From the NCBI RefSeq assembly GCF_032884065.1, contig NC_088863.1:65187702-65251701 (forward strand): a DNA stretch of 64,000 nucleotides, written 5' to 3'. The notes under the pieces were generated by a model. The model saw only the letters and a list, made by a program, of their open reading frames with translations. It did no database searches and was not told where the DNA came from. Origin of the DNA: Artemia franciscana (Eukaryota > Arthropoda > Branchiopoda > Anostraca > Artemiidae). Both the position numbers and the translations under genes were made by a program. This document shows, piece after piece, positions 1-11,830 of the stretch. Every line of letters begins with the position of its first letter. The stretch's first letter is position 1.

Positions 1-10
1 TCGCATTCCC

Positions 11-262
11 ATGATTCCAACGGATCTGCTTTTTCAATTTAAAAGATTGCAATTCCCAATTCGATTAGCATTTGCAACCACCATCAACAAAGCTCAAGGG
101 CAATCACTAGAAAAATGCGGTATAGATCTTAATACAGATTGCTTTACCAATGTACAATTGTATGTTGCATCTTTGAGGGTCGGTAAACCTGACAATCTAT
201 TTATACGCACAGACAATGGGACAGCGAAGACTGTTGTATATTCACAAGTTTTACGTAGTTAA
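11..262 (+). pseudogene. Helitron Pif1-type helicase, C-terminal fragment
   Basis: The 83-residue frame holds the last segment of a Helitron/Pif1 superfamily 1 helicase. The motif [17 protein letters not shown] is the conserved SF1 motif around T-x-x-K-x-Q-G, where related helicases contact nucleic acid and couple ATP hydrolysis. It is followed by the family's C-terminal ...[13 protein letters not shown]... block (usually 'ACSRVG', here altered to 'ASLRVG') and ends VVYSQVLRS. The fragment lacks the Walker A and B motifs, which lie outside the window. At least eleven other copies of this C-terminal block occur here, often as the only coding remnant inside a non-autonomous Helitron. Confidence 0.85.
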
Positions 263-289
263 TTTGTATTGTATCTATCTATCTATCTA

Positions 290-865
<576 letters not shown>

Positions 866-1015
866 AATGTTTCTTTGTGTGTGTGAAAAAACTGCAATAT
901 GTAAAGACAGCAAGCTCTCTGCGGTTAAAATACAAGGGACAATGAGAAACCATATATAGAAGGCTGCCGCGTGCCATGATGGGGCCTGGTGGTGAGGCCG
1001 CCAGGACCCAGCTAG
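866..1015 (+). mobile_element. Possible 3' end of a different Helitron-like element
   Basis: The segment ends GGCCTGGTGGTGAGGCCGCC, then AGGACCCAGCTAG at 1015 followed by T. CTGGTGG can pair with CCGCCAG (one G-T wobble) to form a hairpin about ten bases before CTAG, the geometry of a Helitron 3' end. The sequence is unrelated to the main family. No 5' end was identified; the piece starts at the (TA)n tract. Confidence 0.35.
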
Positions 1016-1690
1016 TTATTATTTAAAATGATGAATGAGTCTATATCAATCTCTATGAGATGTAACAGTCTTCATTTTGTCTTCAAAGTGCGAACACTTC
1101 TTTGGCTTTGTTGGATTTTAAAGACTGCTTTGGACCTATATTAATTAAGTGCTGTGAACTTGAGTTAATACAGTGACCATTGCTAATTCAAATGTTATTT
1201 CATAATGTTTACCATGGTGCAACTTGACCTAGACTTAGAGTGAAACCATTTTGTTTTTTAAACTTGCATTAATTCAGTGGTTAAATTCGAATCATTTCAG
1301 CGACCATATATAATCTTTAATTCCAAATCATTGAGAAGCGTACTGGGAACAAGCAGAATAGTGGAATTAATCTCCCGCAAGCAACGTATTGTACCCAACG
1401 GTATTAAGTTACCTGTAAATTGTGGAGAATAGTTGAGGGGGTTCTGACGCTTCCTTTGGTCCTAGGTTCTTTTATTCATTCAATTCAGTCAATTGGGAAC
1501 GCTAGGGTGTTCACCTGTTTAGTTTTCCTTGTAAAATAATATCTGTTTCATCGGCAAAAGCTTTTGAATTTGTGTGAATTTGATATCAATCGACTCCTAA
1601 ACAGTCAGTGAATTAACTATAATGAAAATGCAGATTGAAAATTTTCATTTCGTCTTTTTCCTATCGTCTCTTTCATTACTGGATTGGATT
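1016..1690. other. AT-rich spacer, nothing recognised
   Basis: No open frame of note, no repeat shared with other parts of the window and no RNA signature. Part may be 5' UTR of the LINE that follows. Confidence 0.5.
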
Positions 1691-1733
1691 GACGAATGTG
1701 CAAGAAAATGGACTTTGATTCTGAGTTTTCAGA

Positions 1734-2640
1734 ATGTTTAGCTTTTTCCCCCGTTCTGAGCTTTCTCAGTATAACTTGGAGAGAGGAGTAGAAGATGAAA
1801 TTATTTTGAAATCAGCTGTTGACTGTTTTGAGCGGGCTGATATTGCCAGGGGGAAGATACTGATGTGGGAAAAGCTGTCGATTACGGATGTTTTTCCTAA
1901 GCGCACTGGACCAAATGCTCTAATGAATCACCTTAAGGACATGCTTGAACATACTCAGAAAATGAAAACAGAGCCTTTTCCTATCATTCATATTTTCGTT
2001 ATCACGAAGACGGTGCGTGATCTTGACAATCGGTCAAAACGAAAAGCTGTGATTGATAAAACTGCCGGAATTGAATGTGTTGAGATTATTCTTGCCTCTA
2101 GACAATAACAATAGTCAATAGACAGAACAATAGTGAATATTGACAGCGTTGTGGAAAGTGGCCTTTGCGATACAGCTCAATCGGTCTTGCGTGGATCGGT
2201 TGTGAAGGTTCTGGAAAGGAAGTTCTACATAATCACAAAAGGAATTGATGACTTGTTTGATTTATCTCTGTTCTAGAACTATTCTGGAGTTGCTGAAGCC
2301 ACCCGAATTGGAACTTGCCGGTGTGCCAAGATTAGTTTTAGTGATCAAGGATCTCTTATTTCAGCTCTTAAATTAGGGTTGGAAATTGAATATGAACTGA
2401 TCCGTGTCTATGAATTTAAGAAAATCCCAAGATGCTTTAACAAATACCAGTCTCCTGAACATCTTATTACTAACTGTCCTAGCACCTGCTATAAATGTGC
2501 TAGATTCTCTGGTTATGCAAAGTAATGCAAAGACACCCCATGTACCGATCCATTAAAATTCGCAAATTGTGGCGACGATCATGTGCCATTTAGTTTTTGC
2601 TGTCCACGTGTCCAGGCTCTTTTTAAGACTGTGACAGGGT
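1734..2640 (+). pseudogene. LINE A ORF1, nucleic-acid-binding protein with zinc knuckles
   Basis: The 124-residue frame at 1734-2108 (MFSFFPRSELSQ...) is followed, after frame changes, by a segment at about 2290-2630. That segment reads CRCAKISFSD, then CFNKYQSPEHLITNC, then CYKCARFSGYAK with a following CKDTPC, then CANCGDD-type residues. The spacing of Cys and His resembles two or three CCHC zinc knuckles, as in ORF1 proteins of Jockey- and I-like LINEs, which coat the element RNA. The frame is interrupted by stops, for example just after GYAK. LTR-element Gag proteins also carry CCHC knuckles, but the downstream endonuclease and LINE-type RT decide for a LINE. Confidence 0.6.
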
Positions 2641-2679
2641 GCCTTCATAAATTAACTGTCACAAAATTTCGGTGTGCTC

Positions 2680-3023
2680 GTTTAAAATTGACGGGACTAA
2701 AGACAAAGTTGAGCCATTTTTATGTCCTTCTCTTGCAAGAACATTTGCTTCCTGCCTGCAGCGTGAAATTCTTACGAAGGAATGATAATCTGATTGTGTT
2801 TAGTACCAATGCTAGATGGACTCGGAGCAGGCATCCTGGTGGCCTTGCGTGTTATATCAGATGGTCTCTTGCAGATTTATTACCGACGTGCTACTATTCA
2901 TCTGAGCGTTTCCTCACTGTAAGACTTGGTGAATCTTTCCTAATTAATGCCTGCCAAATGAAAAAAATTCAGTACAGTTGTTATCGAGTTTTGCCAAGTC
3001 CTGTGATAAGCTACAAGGTATAA
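2680..3023 (+). pseudogene. LINE A APE-type endonuclease fragment
   Basis: The frame at 2583-3023 contains FYVLLLQEHLL followed by RHPGGLACYIRWSLADLLP and SERFLTVRLGESFLINA. These match the order of endonuclease/exonuclease/phosphatase motifs in LINE ORF2: the catalytic Glu of the LQE motif, the GG-hA-hhh strand, and the 'R-h-h-h-h' strand. The enzyme nicks target DNA to prime reverse transcription. The later GDFN and SDH motifs are not recognisable downstream, so only the N-terminal half is readable. Confidence 0.6.
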
Positions 3024-4139
3024 TTAGTGGAATTGAATCTCTTGAGTATTCCAGGTTTCTTGTCCGTGATATAAAAATTGTAACATTCACATATCATCCA
3101 GTCAATCTGAAATCTTGCCAAATGCTCTACCATCTGCGCATAGGATTATAAATAAGGATTGCAGCTTCTCATATATCCAGAATAGTGGATTAGTTTCTAA
3201 TTTGGACTATTGTGTGTGTTTACCTCTTCTTCATTCCTCTAATACTCATATCAACGATCAGTAAAAAGTTCTATGACAATCTCCCTCTTAATCAGATCCG
3301 AGCATTTGCCCAATAATCAGTTTCGGTGCTCCTCCTAAGCCTAAGAAATGGATTTGCAAAAGTGATTGGGATAATGCGAATCGGTCACTTTATTTTTCGA
3401 AACTCGCTTTTCTGCTATCCACTATTTTGATACCTCATCATCTTCTTGGTGCTGGTTATTTTGTCAGTGACGCTCATGGTAAGTGTCATGGTGACGCTCA
3501 TTGCTTCAGAAATATCGTTTCTGCAATTAAACAAGCTGAAGCATTAGCTTTTCTGTTGAATTGTGTGTGACGTGACAACCATACGACCTTTTGGAAGAGT
3601 GATCAAGAACTTGAGAAAGTGAAGAACCAAACCAAGTTTTATTTTAAAATCTGAATTGCTTTTCATAGACCTTCTAGTGAGCAAGTTCTTTACGTCAAGC
3701 AGAGGACAAAATTGGCTTATAAGTGGCATCATCGTGTAGTTCGATTTTTTGGAGCTCAAGTTCAAATTAATGGTAAACAGTGGCAAAATGTGCTGAATGC
3801 TTCGAAACTTGAAGAATCTTCTTCTACTGATACTATTCCAAGATCGTCAAGGACTAAAAATTATCCAGGCATCTTTTCCGTGATTCATTATGATCTTCGT
3901 AGCCGTTTTACTACTTTGGTGGCGAAGGTTCTTCCTATTAGTGTGAGCCAATGACCAGTTTATAAATCTAAGATTGTGAAATCTTTTCGACTGTTAAAAT
4001 CAAAGTCTTGTGACCTTAATGGTATTTGTATGGTTCATTTAGATCCGAAGTCAGCAAAACTTCTATCGCATCTTCATTTATCGTTTCAGATGTACCTTTC
4101 AAGATAAATTGCTCCTAATTAATTTTTGTGTGGAAGTGT

Positions 4140-5260
4140 GAGTTTTATGTTAAAGAAAGGAAAAACTCTAAATTTATGTAATTCTTATAGATCGATTACC
4201 GTCGCCTGTACTATAAGTAAATTATTTGAATATGTTCTACTTCCCTTATCGATGAATTTGTTAATTATGAGGCTAAATGGTTTAGCTTCAGGTTAGGTCT
4301 AAGCTGTCAACATATTCATCGTGTTTTAGCGCAACTTATTAAGGAAGCCGATTGGAGTAGTTACAGTCTTCATTTTTACACCCTTGGCATATCTAAGGCA
4401 TTAGATAATGGATAACACGCCCAAGCTTAGTATTCTCTTAGTGAACTTGGTGCGAATGGGTCTGTGATTCTGGTTTTGAAGTTTTGGTCTTCAAATTCTT
4501 ATTTAAGATTAAAATCAGGGAACGGTGATTTCTTCAAAAAAATACCAGTCAAATTTGGAGTTAGACAAGGGGAAGTTCAATTGAAATATTTTTGTCTGGT
4601 ATGCCTAGTTCTTGTTGCACAGGACTCAGAGACGTATCATATTTAGATTATGCTGTCGACTTGCTTCTTATTAGCCAAACGAAGGCTGGCTCAGGGCGTT
4701 CTGTCCGATCCATCACTGATGTATTTGTAAGGATTGGATTATTGCTAAATGCAGATAAATGTAGATCTTTTATATTTAATGGGGTTAGTTCATCTTATCC
4801 TTTGGATTGCAGTTCTTTTTCGTACCACAAGTCACTTCTTTTCGATGACTTGGGATTTCTGTTTTGAATTCTCGAAGTTCTTTTAGTTTTCAGACAATTC
4901 AGGATATTCAAATTAAACTTAAATTAGAGTACTCTAAAATTGTTAGAAATCGCGGACATTTCCGGTGACAAGCACTTGCAAAGCTGTACTCGAGTTTTTG
5001 CGTCCATTCTGTGTTATTTTGCGCAGGGCCTTATAAGCTTATGAATAAATGTGACGTAAAGAGGGTCAAGGCCGATTACTATCGGCATTGCAAGTTTTTA
5101 CTCTATTCACCACAATCATTTCAGAGCCAAAGGTTAATTAGTGAATATCAGGCAACGGATAATGTTCTCTCAGTGGAAAAACTAAGTTCAAAGTTAATTT
5201 ACGAAGTGTCAATCCGTCTCGGTCCAAACAATCATCTTATCTGTCTCTTTTGGTAAATTG
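4140..5260 (+). pseudogene. LINE A reverse transcriptase, broken
   Basis: Near 4155-4240 a frame reads NLCNSYRSITVACTISKLFE, the LINE RT motif usually written 'NYRPISLL...SKIFE'. Near 4545-4580 KFGVRQGEV corresponds to the 'GVRQGSVLSP' motif, and near 4637-4670 YLDYAVDLLLIS replaces the catalytic F/YADD box ('AVD' for 'ADD'), so catalysis is lost. A C-terminal part (5011-5256) has the AGPYKLMN...YYRHCKFLL pattern of the region after RT. At least four frame changes separate these blocks. Confidence 0.6.
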
Positions 5261-5370
5261 CTGTTTCTTTTTCTTGTATTTTTTGTTATTTGTAGTTCTT
5301 TGTTTTTCTACTTGTACTCCATTATTCTGTTTTGTAAGTGGGTAAGAAATAAATTATGATTATTATTATA

Positions 5371-5786
5371 AGTCAAATTTATCCAGTTTTAATGGCCTGG
5401 TAGTTGTTATATTTGGATATGTTCAGTTGAGGCTGGGGGTCTTGCAATAAGGAGGGTGTCAAATACTCAGTATTTTAGTATTTTTATGAAGGAATTGTCA
5501 TTTAAAATTCATATCAAGAAAATTTCAAATATATTAGCCACAGATGTTGGCATACTGCAATAGTTGTTGGCAAACTTTTCAATAGAAGTCGAGTAATAAA
5601 CAGGAGATTTTAAAATTTGTCAATGTAAAAGATAGATGGAATTATCTTAGGAAAATAATTGGTACAGTAACTAATAGTGTCTTAGGGGAAAAAGTTAAGA
5701 AGGCAGCTAGGAATATTAAGAAAAAAGCTTTATCTTTAATGGGGAGGATTGGGGGCTTGACTGAATTATAGAATTACTACAGCTAC
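5371..5786 (+). other. Unclassified repeat remnant with RT-tail-like frame
   Basis: A short frame at about 5601-5769 reads VNVKDRWNYLRKIIG...GEKVKKAARNIKKKALSL. This resembles the lysine-rich segment after the RT domain of some LINEs. It is not continuous with LINE A, whose tail lies upstream, so it is probably a fragment of a further LINE. The rest of the stretch is AT-rich with nothing recognised. Confidence 0.3.
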
Positions 5787-5959
5787 TAATACTACTACTG
5801 CTACTACTACTACTGCTAATAACTCACTGCAGCACCAAGCCGCCCGAAGCCAACACAACTACGCACGCTCCTCCTCCAACCTAATATATTTTAAGTATCC
5901 CTCTTTAAACCCTCCCAGGAAGTTCCCATTTCCTTTAAATCATTATTTATGACAGCCTC

Positions 5960-7628
5960 CTAACCCAGACAAGGACGACTTGCTTTCCATGTAGCCCCAG
6001 ACGGTTGGCCAAAAAGGACAATCTTTGGTAATCTGTCATCCTTCATCCGAAGAGCGTGGTCTAGCCATCTCAACCTTTCTTTCATTATAGCCCTAGAAAG
6101 CAGGATTGAACCACTTTTTTCGTACAACCTATTTTTTGAAATACGGTCAGTCAACCGGGTACCCAGAACAATCTGTAGGCAATTTCTCTGGAAAACATCT
6201 AGTTAATATTCATCTGCTTTTCGAAGTGCCCATGCTTCAGAGCCATATTTGACCACTGTCATCAATGTAGCTTCCAATAGTCTTGGTTTACAATAATCTT
6301 GGTTTACAGACTTATCTTTCTATTCTTCCAAACTTTTTTTTAACTGTGAAAAAACACCCTGAGCCTTAGCTGTTTTACTTTTAACATCTTCGCTGCTCCC
6401 ACCATCCTTACTAATAATACTACCAAAGTAACTGAAGCTCCCAACCTGATCAAGCTTTTTGTTAATAAATGTCACCTGTTCATCTTCACTTATTCGCAGG
6501 CTTAGTGACTTAGTCTTCTTAAAATTAATTTTCAAGCCTATTTTAGCACCCTGAACTCTAAAAATTCATTCATTTTGCTTACACTTTCATCTAATATGCT
6601 TAAATCATCAGCATAATCTAAGTCCAGGAGCGTTCTTCCTCCCAATTTGATTCCATGGTCTCCAATTGTCTTTTCTGTGCTCCCTAAGACGAACTCCATC
6701 AAAATGATCCATATAAAGGGGGATGTAACACAACCCTGCTTAACTACTCATTTATTACAAAAGCAGTTGCTAACCTCATTTCCTACCTTAACTGCAGCAG
6801 TATTATTCTAGTACATAGCACAAATCACTTTAATGTATTTTTCTGGCATACCATATAATGATAAGACCTTTGTTAACGCTTTTCTATCAACAGACTCAAA
6901 AGCCTGCTCATAATCGATAAAACTGAGGACCAAAGGTCTTTGACAACGAAGGGACTTCTCAACTATTAACCTAAGAGTAAAAACTTTGTCGACACCTCCT
7001 CTACCTTTTCTAAAACCACATTGTTCTTCCCTTAAGACTTTGTCAACAGCATCTCTCAGTCTAAGAAGTATCCCATTACTCAGTAATTTGCTACCTACAG
7101 AGACCAAACTAATGCCTCAATAATTACGACAATCACGCTTGTCACCTTTCTTATACAGTGGTCTAATTAAGGTTTTCCTAAAATCATTGGGTACATCCCC
7201 TTTTTCAAAAATCATGTTCATAATCTTCAGTAGCTTATTCCTAACCTCAGAGCCACCATATTTAAGAAACTCATTAATCATACACCAGGACCTGAGACCT
7301 TATCATTTTTTAATCCTTTTAGTACTCTCGCTAATTCTTCCTCCCTAAGAAAATCTTCCTTCGCATCCAAGGTGTCACAAACTTTTTCATTTTCATCTAT
7401 ATATTTTCCTGTATCTGTATCTCGGTTTAGCACATTCTCAAAATGTTCCTTACATCTTTCTTTAACTTTTCCCTTATCACTAACTCCGGCCTCATTTCTA
7501 TCCTTAACTGGGACTAGTCTGGAGGGGCTACTCCCTTTCAATTCACTAACATGCAAGTATAATATTTTACTACTATGCCGTCTAGGTGCCTCTTCCAGAT
7601 CCTCAGCAATTTTATCCATGGCCTCCAC
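5960..7628 (-). pseudogene. LINE B reverse transcriptase domain
   Basis: The frame 7278-7628 holds the pre-RT linker and ...KGLKNDKVSGPGV (usual 'GKAPGEDGI'). The frame 6808-7107 holds SVGSKLLSNGILLRLRD, EEQCGFRKGRGGVDKVFTLR and LSFIDYEQAFESVDR, where D and F of 'hDFxxAFD' are partly kept. Between 6735 and 6590 a frame reads KQGCVTSPF ('RQGCVLSP') and LGGRTLLDLDYADDLSIL with both catalytic Asp residues. The thumb/C-terminal part is at 6320-6535 and 5960-6154 (YFGSIISKDGG, RWLDHALRMKDDRLPK). The segments lie in different frames. Confidence 0.75.
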
Positions 7629-7643
7629 TTTACATCTCCTTAG

Positions 7644-8740
7644 TTAATATTTTAATGCTTTCTCCACTTTCTTTACATTCCTTTTGTTTTCATACGACCT
7701 ATGACTCAGATAATTCTTATACAAACCCCTTCTACTCTCTATAAAACCTGAAGCTTTTTCACTAACATTTCTAGTTGCAGTCTCAGCCCTCTTTAATAGG
7801 ACACCATCAGCAACTTCACAAATTGTTTTTCTGAAATTATTCCATCCATCTTCCACATTGTCAAATTTTAAACTCTCTGGTTTAGTATTCAACTGTCCCT
7901 GGAAGTTTTTTCTCAAATTTTCATCCTGGAGTCTACTAACATCGTAACTTTTCGGGAGGGAGTTACCCTTCCAAAATTTCAGCTTTAAATTAACCTTAAA
8001 CACTACTAGATGGTGATCTTTAGTTTTAACATCAATTACAGAACTCCTATACACCCTAGTATCTTGTATTGAACCTGCTAGTCTTCTGTTTACAATAACA
8101 TAATCAAAAAGGTTTGCTGTCTTACCATCACGTGAATACCATGTCAACTTATGGGCCATTTTGTGATCAAACACCGTATTGGTTATAACTAGGTTGTTAT
8201 ACCTACAAAATTGCAAGAGCCTATAGCCATTACTGTTTTCTTTTCCTAAACCAAATTTACATAGGCTAGGAAACCATCTATCCCTATTTCTACCAGCCTG
8301 GGTATTAAAATCTCTTAGCAAAAACACCATATTTCTACCTATTACCATGTCTATTTGCTCCTGTAACTGTAAGTAAAATGCATTTGAGTCACTAGTATCT
8401 CAATCAGTTCGTTCAACGTGGCATATACTACTATAACTTATACCCTGAACTTTTTAGTCATAAAATGAGCAATTATTATTCTATTATTAATACCTTCCCA
8501 ACTTAAACAATACTTAGCAGCTTCATTATTCATCATGAGCCCTACTCCCTGTCTATGTACTCCCTCCTTCCTGCCTGAGTAAACAAATAATATGTCACCT
8601 AATTTCATGCTTCACACCCCTGGCATATGAGTTGCTGAAACTCCTATAAAAACCAGTTCAAACCATCTGAATTCGTCAGTCAAAATGTCGATACGATAGT
8701 CATTTTTAAACGTCGTAACATTTCAAGTTCCAATTTTCAT
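7644..8740 (-). pseudogene. LINE B endonuclease domain and linker
   Basis: From 8740 downward: IGT*NVTTFKND (motif 'IGTWNVRTL'), GVHRQGVGLMM, VIVVYAPVE, then in the 234-residue frame (7644-8348) LLRDFNTQAGR (catalytic 'GDFNA', here 'RDFNT'), NLVITNTVFDHK and KLTWYSRDGKTANLFDYVIVNRR. Next comes VIDVKTKDHHLVVFKVNLKL, where DHHLV is the 'SDHHLV' motif. This is a complete set of APE-endonuclease landmarks, with the D of GDFN retained and the preceding G changed. The C-terminal 100 residues are a basic linker toward the RT. Confidence 0.75.
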
Positions 8741-9556
8741 GTTCTTTAAATCTTTGAAATGATTTTTGCCTCAGGAAAAGCAGTGATCCCGAATACCAGT
8801 GCGGGATGGGGACCAACATATTTTCTCAAATCTACACCAAAACACTTGAGCCGGCTTAGAACCAGACAGCAAGAAGTCCCTGGGACCTCCAGTAAGTTGG
8901 AGGCTTTGTGCAATCCTGGGCCCATTTTGTTCACAACACGGTTTTCAGCACTCGGTAATGCTCTTCTATCAACAAGGGTCGAAATCCTACACAGACAGTC
9001 CCAAGCCTATTACCTCCGACTCATTGTATATTTATGCCTACAAACATTATGCCCAAAAATGCCCATCAAAGCAAACCTGGCCCAGAAGAATATCCAATAA
9101 TCAGAATCCCGTACGAGTGCTGTGTTCTTTACTATGCTATAGTTTTCTCAAGGGGCGCCACTCCCAAAGTGGGAAAAATTGACTGCAAGTTTTCCAGTCT
9201 TGCAGGTACCCTGAAAGGGTCAAGGCAACCCTTTATGGAGGCCGTTGTCCATAAATCTGGATCTTACGCCCTGCCGCAGTGGTCCTTCTGTAGAGGATCC
9301 TCCCACGAAGGTGTTCTGCAGCACTATGCAATTTAACCCATTACTGGGGGAAGGTTTGTAACTCATCTGAAGTGTGAACAAGGCAGTGGGCGCTGTTGAG
9401 TGTACATTTGAGGGGCCTTCATCCTCCTCCATCTGTAATTATGACCCCCAGGGGAGGGTTTCCCAGTTTCTATTATGGATCCCCTGGGACAAGGTCCTAC
9501 TTGATCTAAGACTCCTATGGAGCTACTTTACCTATCTGTGGGGCATTCCCCTATCT
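8741..9556 (-). other. Probable 5' UTR of LINE B
   Basis: This moderately GC-rich stretch lies immediately upstream (minus sense) of the LINE B start codon. It differs in composition from the AT-rich DNA beyond 9557 and carries no credible ORF of its own. Position and composition suggest the LINE 5' UTR. Without a second copy in the window the boundary cannot be confirmed. Confidence 0.4.
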
Positions 9557-9880
9557 GTTGTCCTCTACCGAAACTAAGCATGGTTATATAATAATTAATT
9601 AACTAATGCAACTAATAAATAGTTGCAGTAAATTGCAACTTTACTTTAATTTAGACTATAAAGTAAAGGATAAAAATAAAATATACAAGCTCTGTTTCCT
9701 TTGCTAAAACCTAGCACACAAACTAATAATTAACTAACTATTGCAATTAATTAATATTTGTAAAAAAAATACAACTTTTCATTTAATTTATACCCTAAAA
9801 TAAAGAAAAGATAAAAAAAACTCTATTGTCCTCTAACAAAACCTAGCATGTTAACTAATAATTAACAAATAAATAGCCAA
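9557..9880. repeat. AT-rich tandem repeat, ~135-bp period, about 2.4 units
   Basis: Units begin with TTGTCCTCTACCGAAACTAAGCATG (9557), TTTCCTTTGCTAAAACCTAGCA (about 9696) and TTGTCCTCTAACAAAACCTA (about 9827). Each is followed by an AATTAACTAA-type run and, in the first two, by a CAACTTTACTTTAATTTA-type core. The spacing of about 130-138 bases and the divergence point to an old tandem duplication. Confidence 0.7.
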
Positions 9881-11830
9881 TTTGGCCTGATTACAACACC
9901 TCACAAGCCGCACCCTATTGAAAATTCCTTTGAGAATTCAAATTAAAAAGAAAACTTATTAGAAACCCTGCTAGTACTGAAATAGTAGACCTAAGTAGCA
10001 AATTTACCCTTTGAATTTAAAAAGGGTAAAACTAATGATTGCAACAATTAGCGGGGTATCACCCTACACTCTGCTGGAAGCAAAGTCTTCAGCCAAGTAC
10101 TTTTGAATCGCATCCAGACAAAAGTTGACACCACACTCAAATGAACAGCATGGCCTCTGACCAAATAGGTTTTGTACTAAATCGATGCTTAGCTTTTACT
10201 AAATAGATATTTTGAAGTAAGAATACTTATTAAATAGTCAAAGGGATTGCAGACTAAAATCTTAATAGCTTTCATCAATTTCTTGAAGGTTTTCGATTCA
10301 ATCCATAGAGATCCTCAGTTAAATTTAATGCGTTACTATGGCCTCTCTGATAAAATTTTCAGAATTATTATGGTGGTATGTGATCAACAAATGTGTTGTG
10401 TTCAAACTGATGATAGGTCTTTGACTGAGTGGTTCAAAATAAACACAGGGGTTTGACAGGGGTGCATTCTTTCCCTTGTGCTGCTCACAGTGCTCATTGA
10501 TTTTATGCTGTGGACGTGCAGCTTCCAGGTGGCATCCAGCTAAACGAAAATCACAATTCAGTTCATGCAGATTTTTCAGACGATATAACGCTTCTTTCTC
10601 AATTAAGAGAGACCTTTAATACAACGTAAATAGACTCTCGAAAGCAGGTGAACGAATAGATTTTGCAATAGGTGGGTAAGTAGGTTGGGTATATGTTTAT
10701 CCACAATATAAACTTAAATCAAAATGACACCACTAATAAATTATTGCAGCAAAAAGAAAGTCTGAAGGACTTGTGCCGCCAATTTAAGTAATGGTTTATA
10801 TCTTATAAATAAATATCCAAGCACAGTAACTCATGATTATCCACCTAGCCTATCTTATATATAAAAAACAACAACACATACACATGAACACAATACAACC
10901 AAATAATCCAGTTATATATAATTTACCGGTTTCAGCCCCCACCCCACCCCAAAAAACTGCCAAAAAAAAAAATTAAGAACCTTCCGTCCTTCAAAATCTT
11001 TTAGTTAAATAAAATGTTTTCAATTTATTTTTAAGCCCGCATAAAGTGACAGACTCCTTGATTATAGCCAGCAGATTATTCCAAACAGGAGGCCCCAGAT
11101 TATGACCCGCTTATGCATGATCACACTGTTTTTCTTTTTTCCTGGCTTAAAAGTTGTGAATTTCTTGCATCATATATATCGTGCTCCTGATTCATAGAAA
11201 AATAATCATGAAAATAATTAGGACACATAAAATAATCGCGCAAGAGACAAAACCACTGATGCGCTGACAGCTAAAGCAAAGAGAATCGAAGAGATAGAGG
11301 TGTTAAATGTCTTGCCAGTTCTGTCATAGCTGATAGAGGCCTAAAGTATGAAATCACCCCACGTAACGCGTGTACAGGAAGCGCATTTAGTAAGTGAAGA
11401 AACGTCTGGAGAAGTACCACTCACTCTTTGAAGCTGAAATTGAGGCTCTCTGATAAATAATGTCCTCCCAGTACTCGTGTATGGTTCTAAAAGCAGGGTG
11501 CTATCACAACAGCTAGAGAGAACTCATCCATTAGAGAGAATACTAAACAGCCACTCTTTATTGATAAACTCATAATAAGTCAGTGGCAAAATTGGGGACA
11601 CATTGTTAGAATGGGCAGCAATCGTTTTCTTCATGATATTTGGTGTTGGACTCTTCCAAGAGTTTGACAGCGCGGACAACAGAGTGTAACGCTTCAAAGA
11701 TGCCTAAAATAAAAAGGAGAGGTCTCAAGAACAACCTTTGATGAACTTTGGCCTTAGAGGCTGGAGGTGTAATCGTGGAGAGGCATCGTTACCGCCTGAC
11801 CGGCGTGGGAAGTCGTAAGTCTAAGTAAAT
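9881..11830 (+). mobile_element. LINE C: RTE-like element, plus strand, interrupted
   Basis: Near 10036-10130 the frame reads RGITLHSAGSKVFSQVLLNRI, the 'NWRGITLLSVPGKVFS..L..RI' motif of RTE-type RTs. The frame at 10247-10456 continues with AFINFLKVFDSIHRD (motif 'DFxKAFDSVxR') and KINTGV, followed by a stop where 'RQGC' is expected. At 10560-10600 HADFSDDITLLSQLRE is the catalytic box (F-S-D-D for F-A-D-D). The C-terminal part resumes at 11395-11720 (LSDK...VLPVLVYG-like, NWGHIVRMGSNRFLHDIW). The sequence between 10700 and 11390 does not belong, see the nested tail. At least five breaks. 9881-10020 is AT-rich and only tentatively included. Confidence 0.6.
10790..11170 (-). mobile_element. 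Reverse-oriented LINE 3' tail nested in LINE C
   Basis: On the minus strand around 11120-11020 a frame reads GHNLGPPVWNNLLAIIKESVTL...INWKHFI. This resembles the C-terminal block of CR1/Jockey-type ORF2 ('...Y.GP.LWN.LP..I....SL..FK..L'). It sits between two parts of LINE C, which supports insertion of one LINE into another. The flanks to 10700 and 11390 are unassigned. Confidence 0.4.

Larger units (their letters stand above)
1690..5370 (+). mobile_element. LINE A: decayed non-LTR retrotransposon, plus strand
   Basis: In order: ORF1-like protein with degenerate zinc knuckles (to about 2640), APE-type endonuclease (about 2680-3023), a degenerate central part, reverse transcriptase (about 4140-5260), then a 3' UTR with AATAAA near 5347 and an ATT-rich tail. 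This order is that of two-ORF LINEs (Jockey/I/CR1 group); I cannot assign the clade. Many frameshifts and stops break it, indicating an old insertion. No terminal repeats are seen. Confidence 0.75.
5787..8740 (-). mobile_element. LINE B: RTE/CFDP2-like non-LTR retrotransposon, minus strand
   Basis: Read on the minus strand, the ORF starts with an ATG at 8738-8740 (MKIGT*NVTTFKNDYRID, the N-terminus of an APE endonuclease with a stop in place of the expected W). It runs through the endonuclease (to about 7640), a linker, and reverse transcriptase with an intact YADD near 6615. It ends in a C-terminal block RLRWLDHALRMKDDRLPKIV. The 3' end borders a (TAG)n microsatellite at about 5787-5830, a usual 3' tail for RTE-type elements. 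Proteins of this type are often mis-annotated as craniofacial development protein 2. Several stops and frameshifts are present, but long frames of 234, 116 and 99 residues survive, so it is younger than LINE A. Confidence 0.8.

Noticed and set aside
1690-5370. Zinc knuckles plus reverse transcriptase suggesting an LTR retroelement
   Set aside because: The RT motifs (SYRSITVACTISKLFE, GVRQGEV) and the APE-type endonuclease are those of non-LTR elements. No protease, RNase H or integrase signature and no long terminal repeats were found.
9374-9577. Short frames around 8.76-9.58 kb as a host gene
   Set aside because: No family resemblance, overlapping frames on both strands, and a position directly upstream of LINE B; LINE 5' UTR is the simpler reading.
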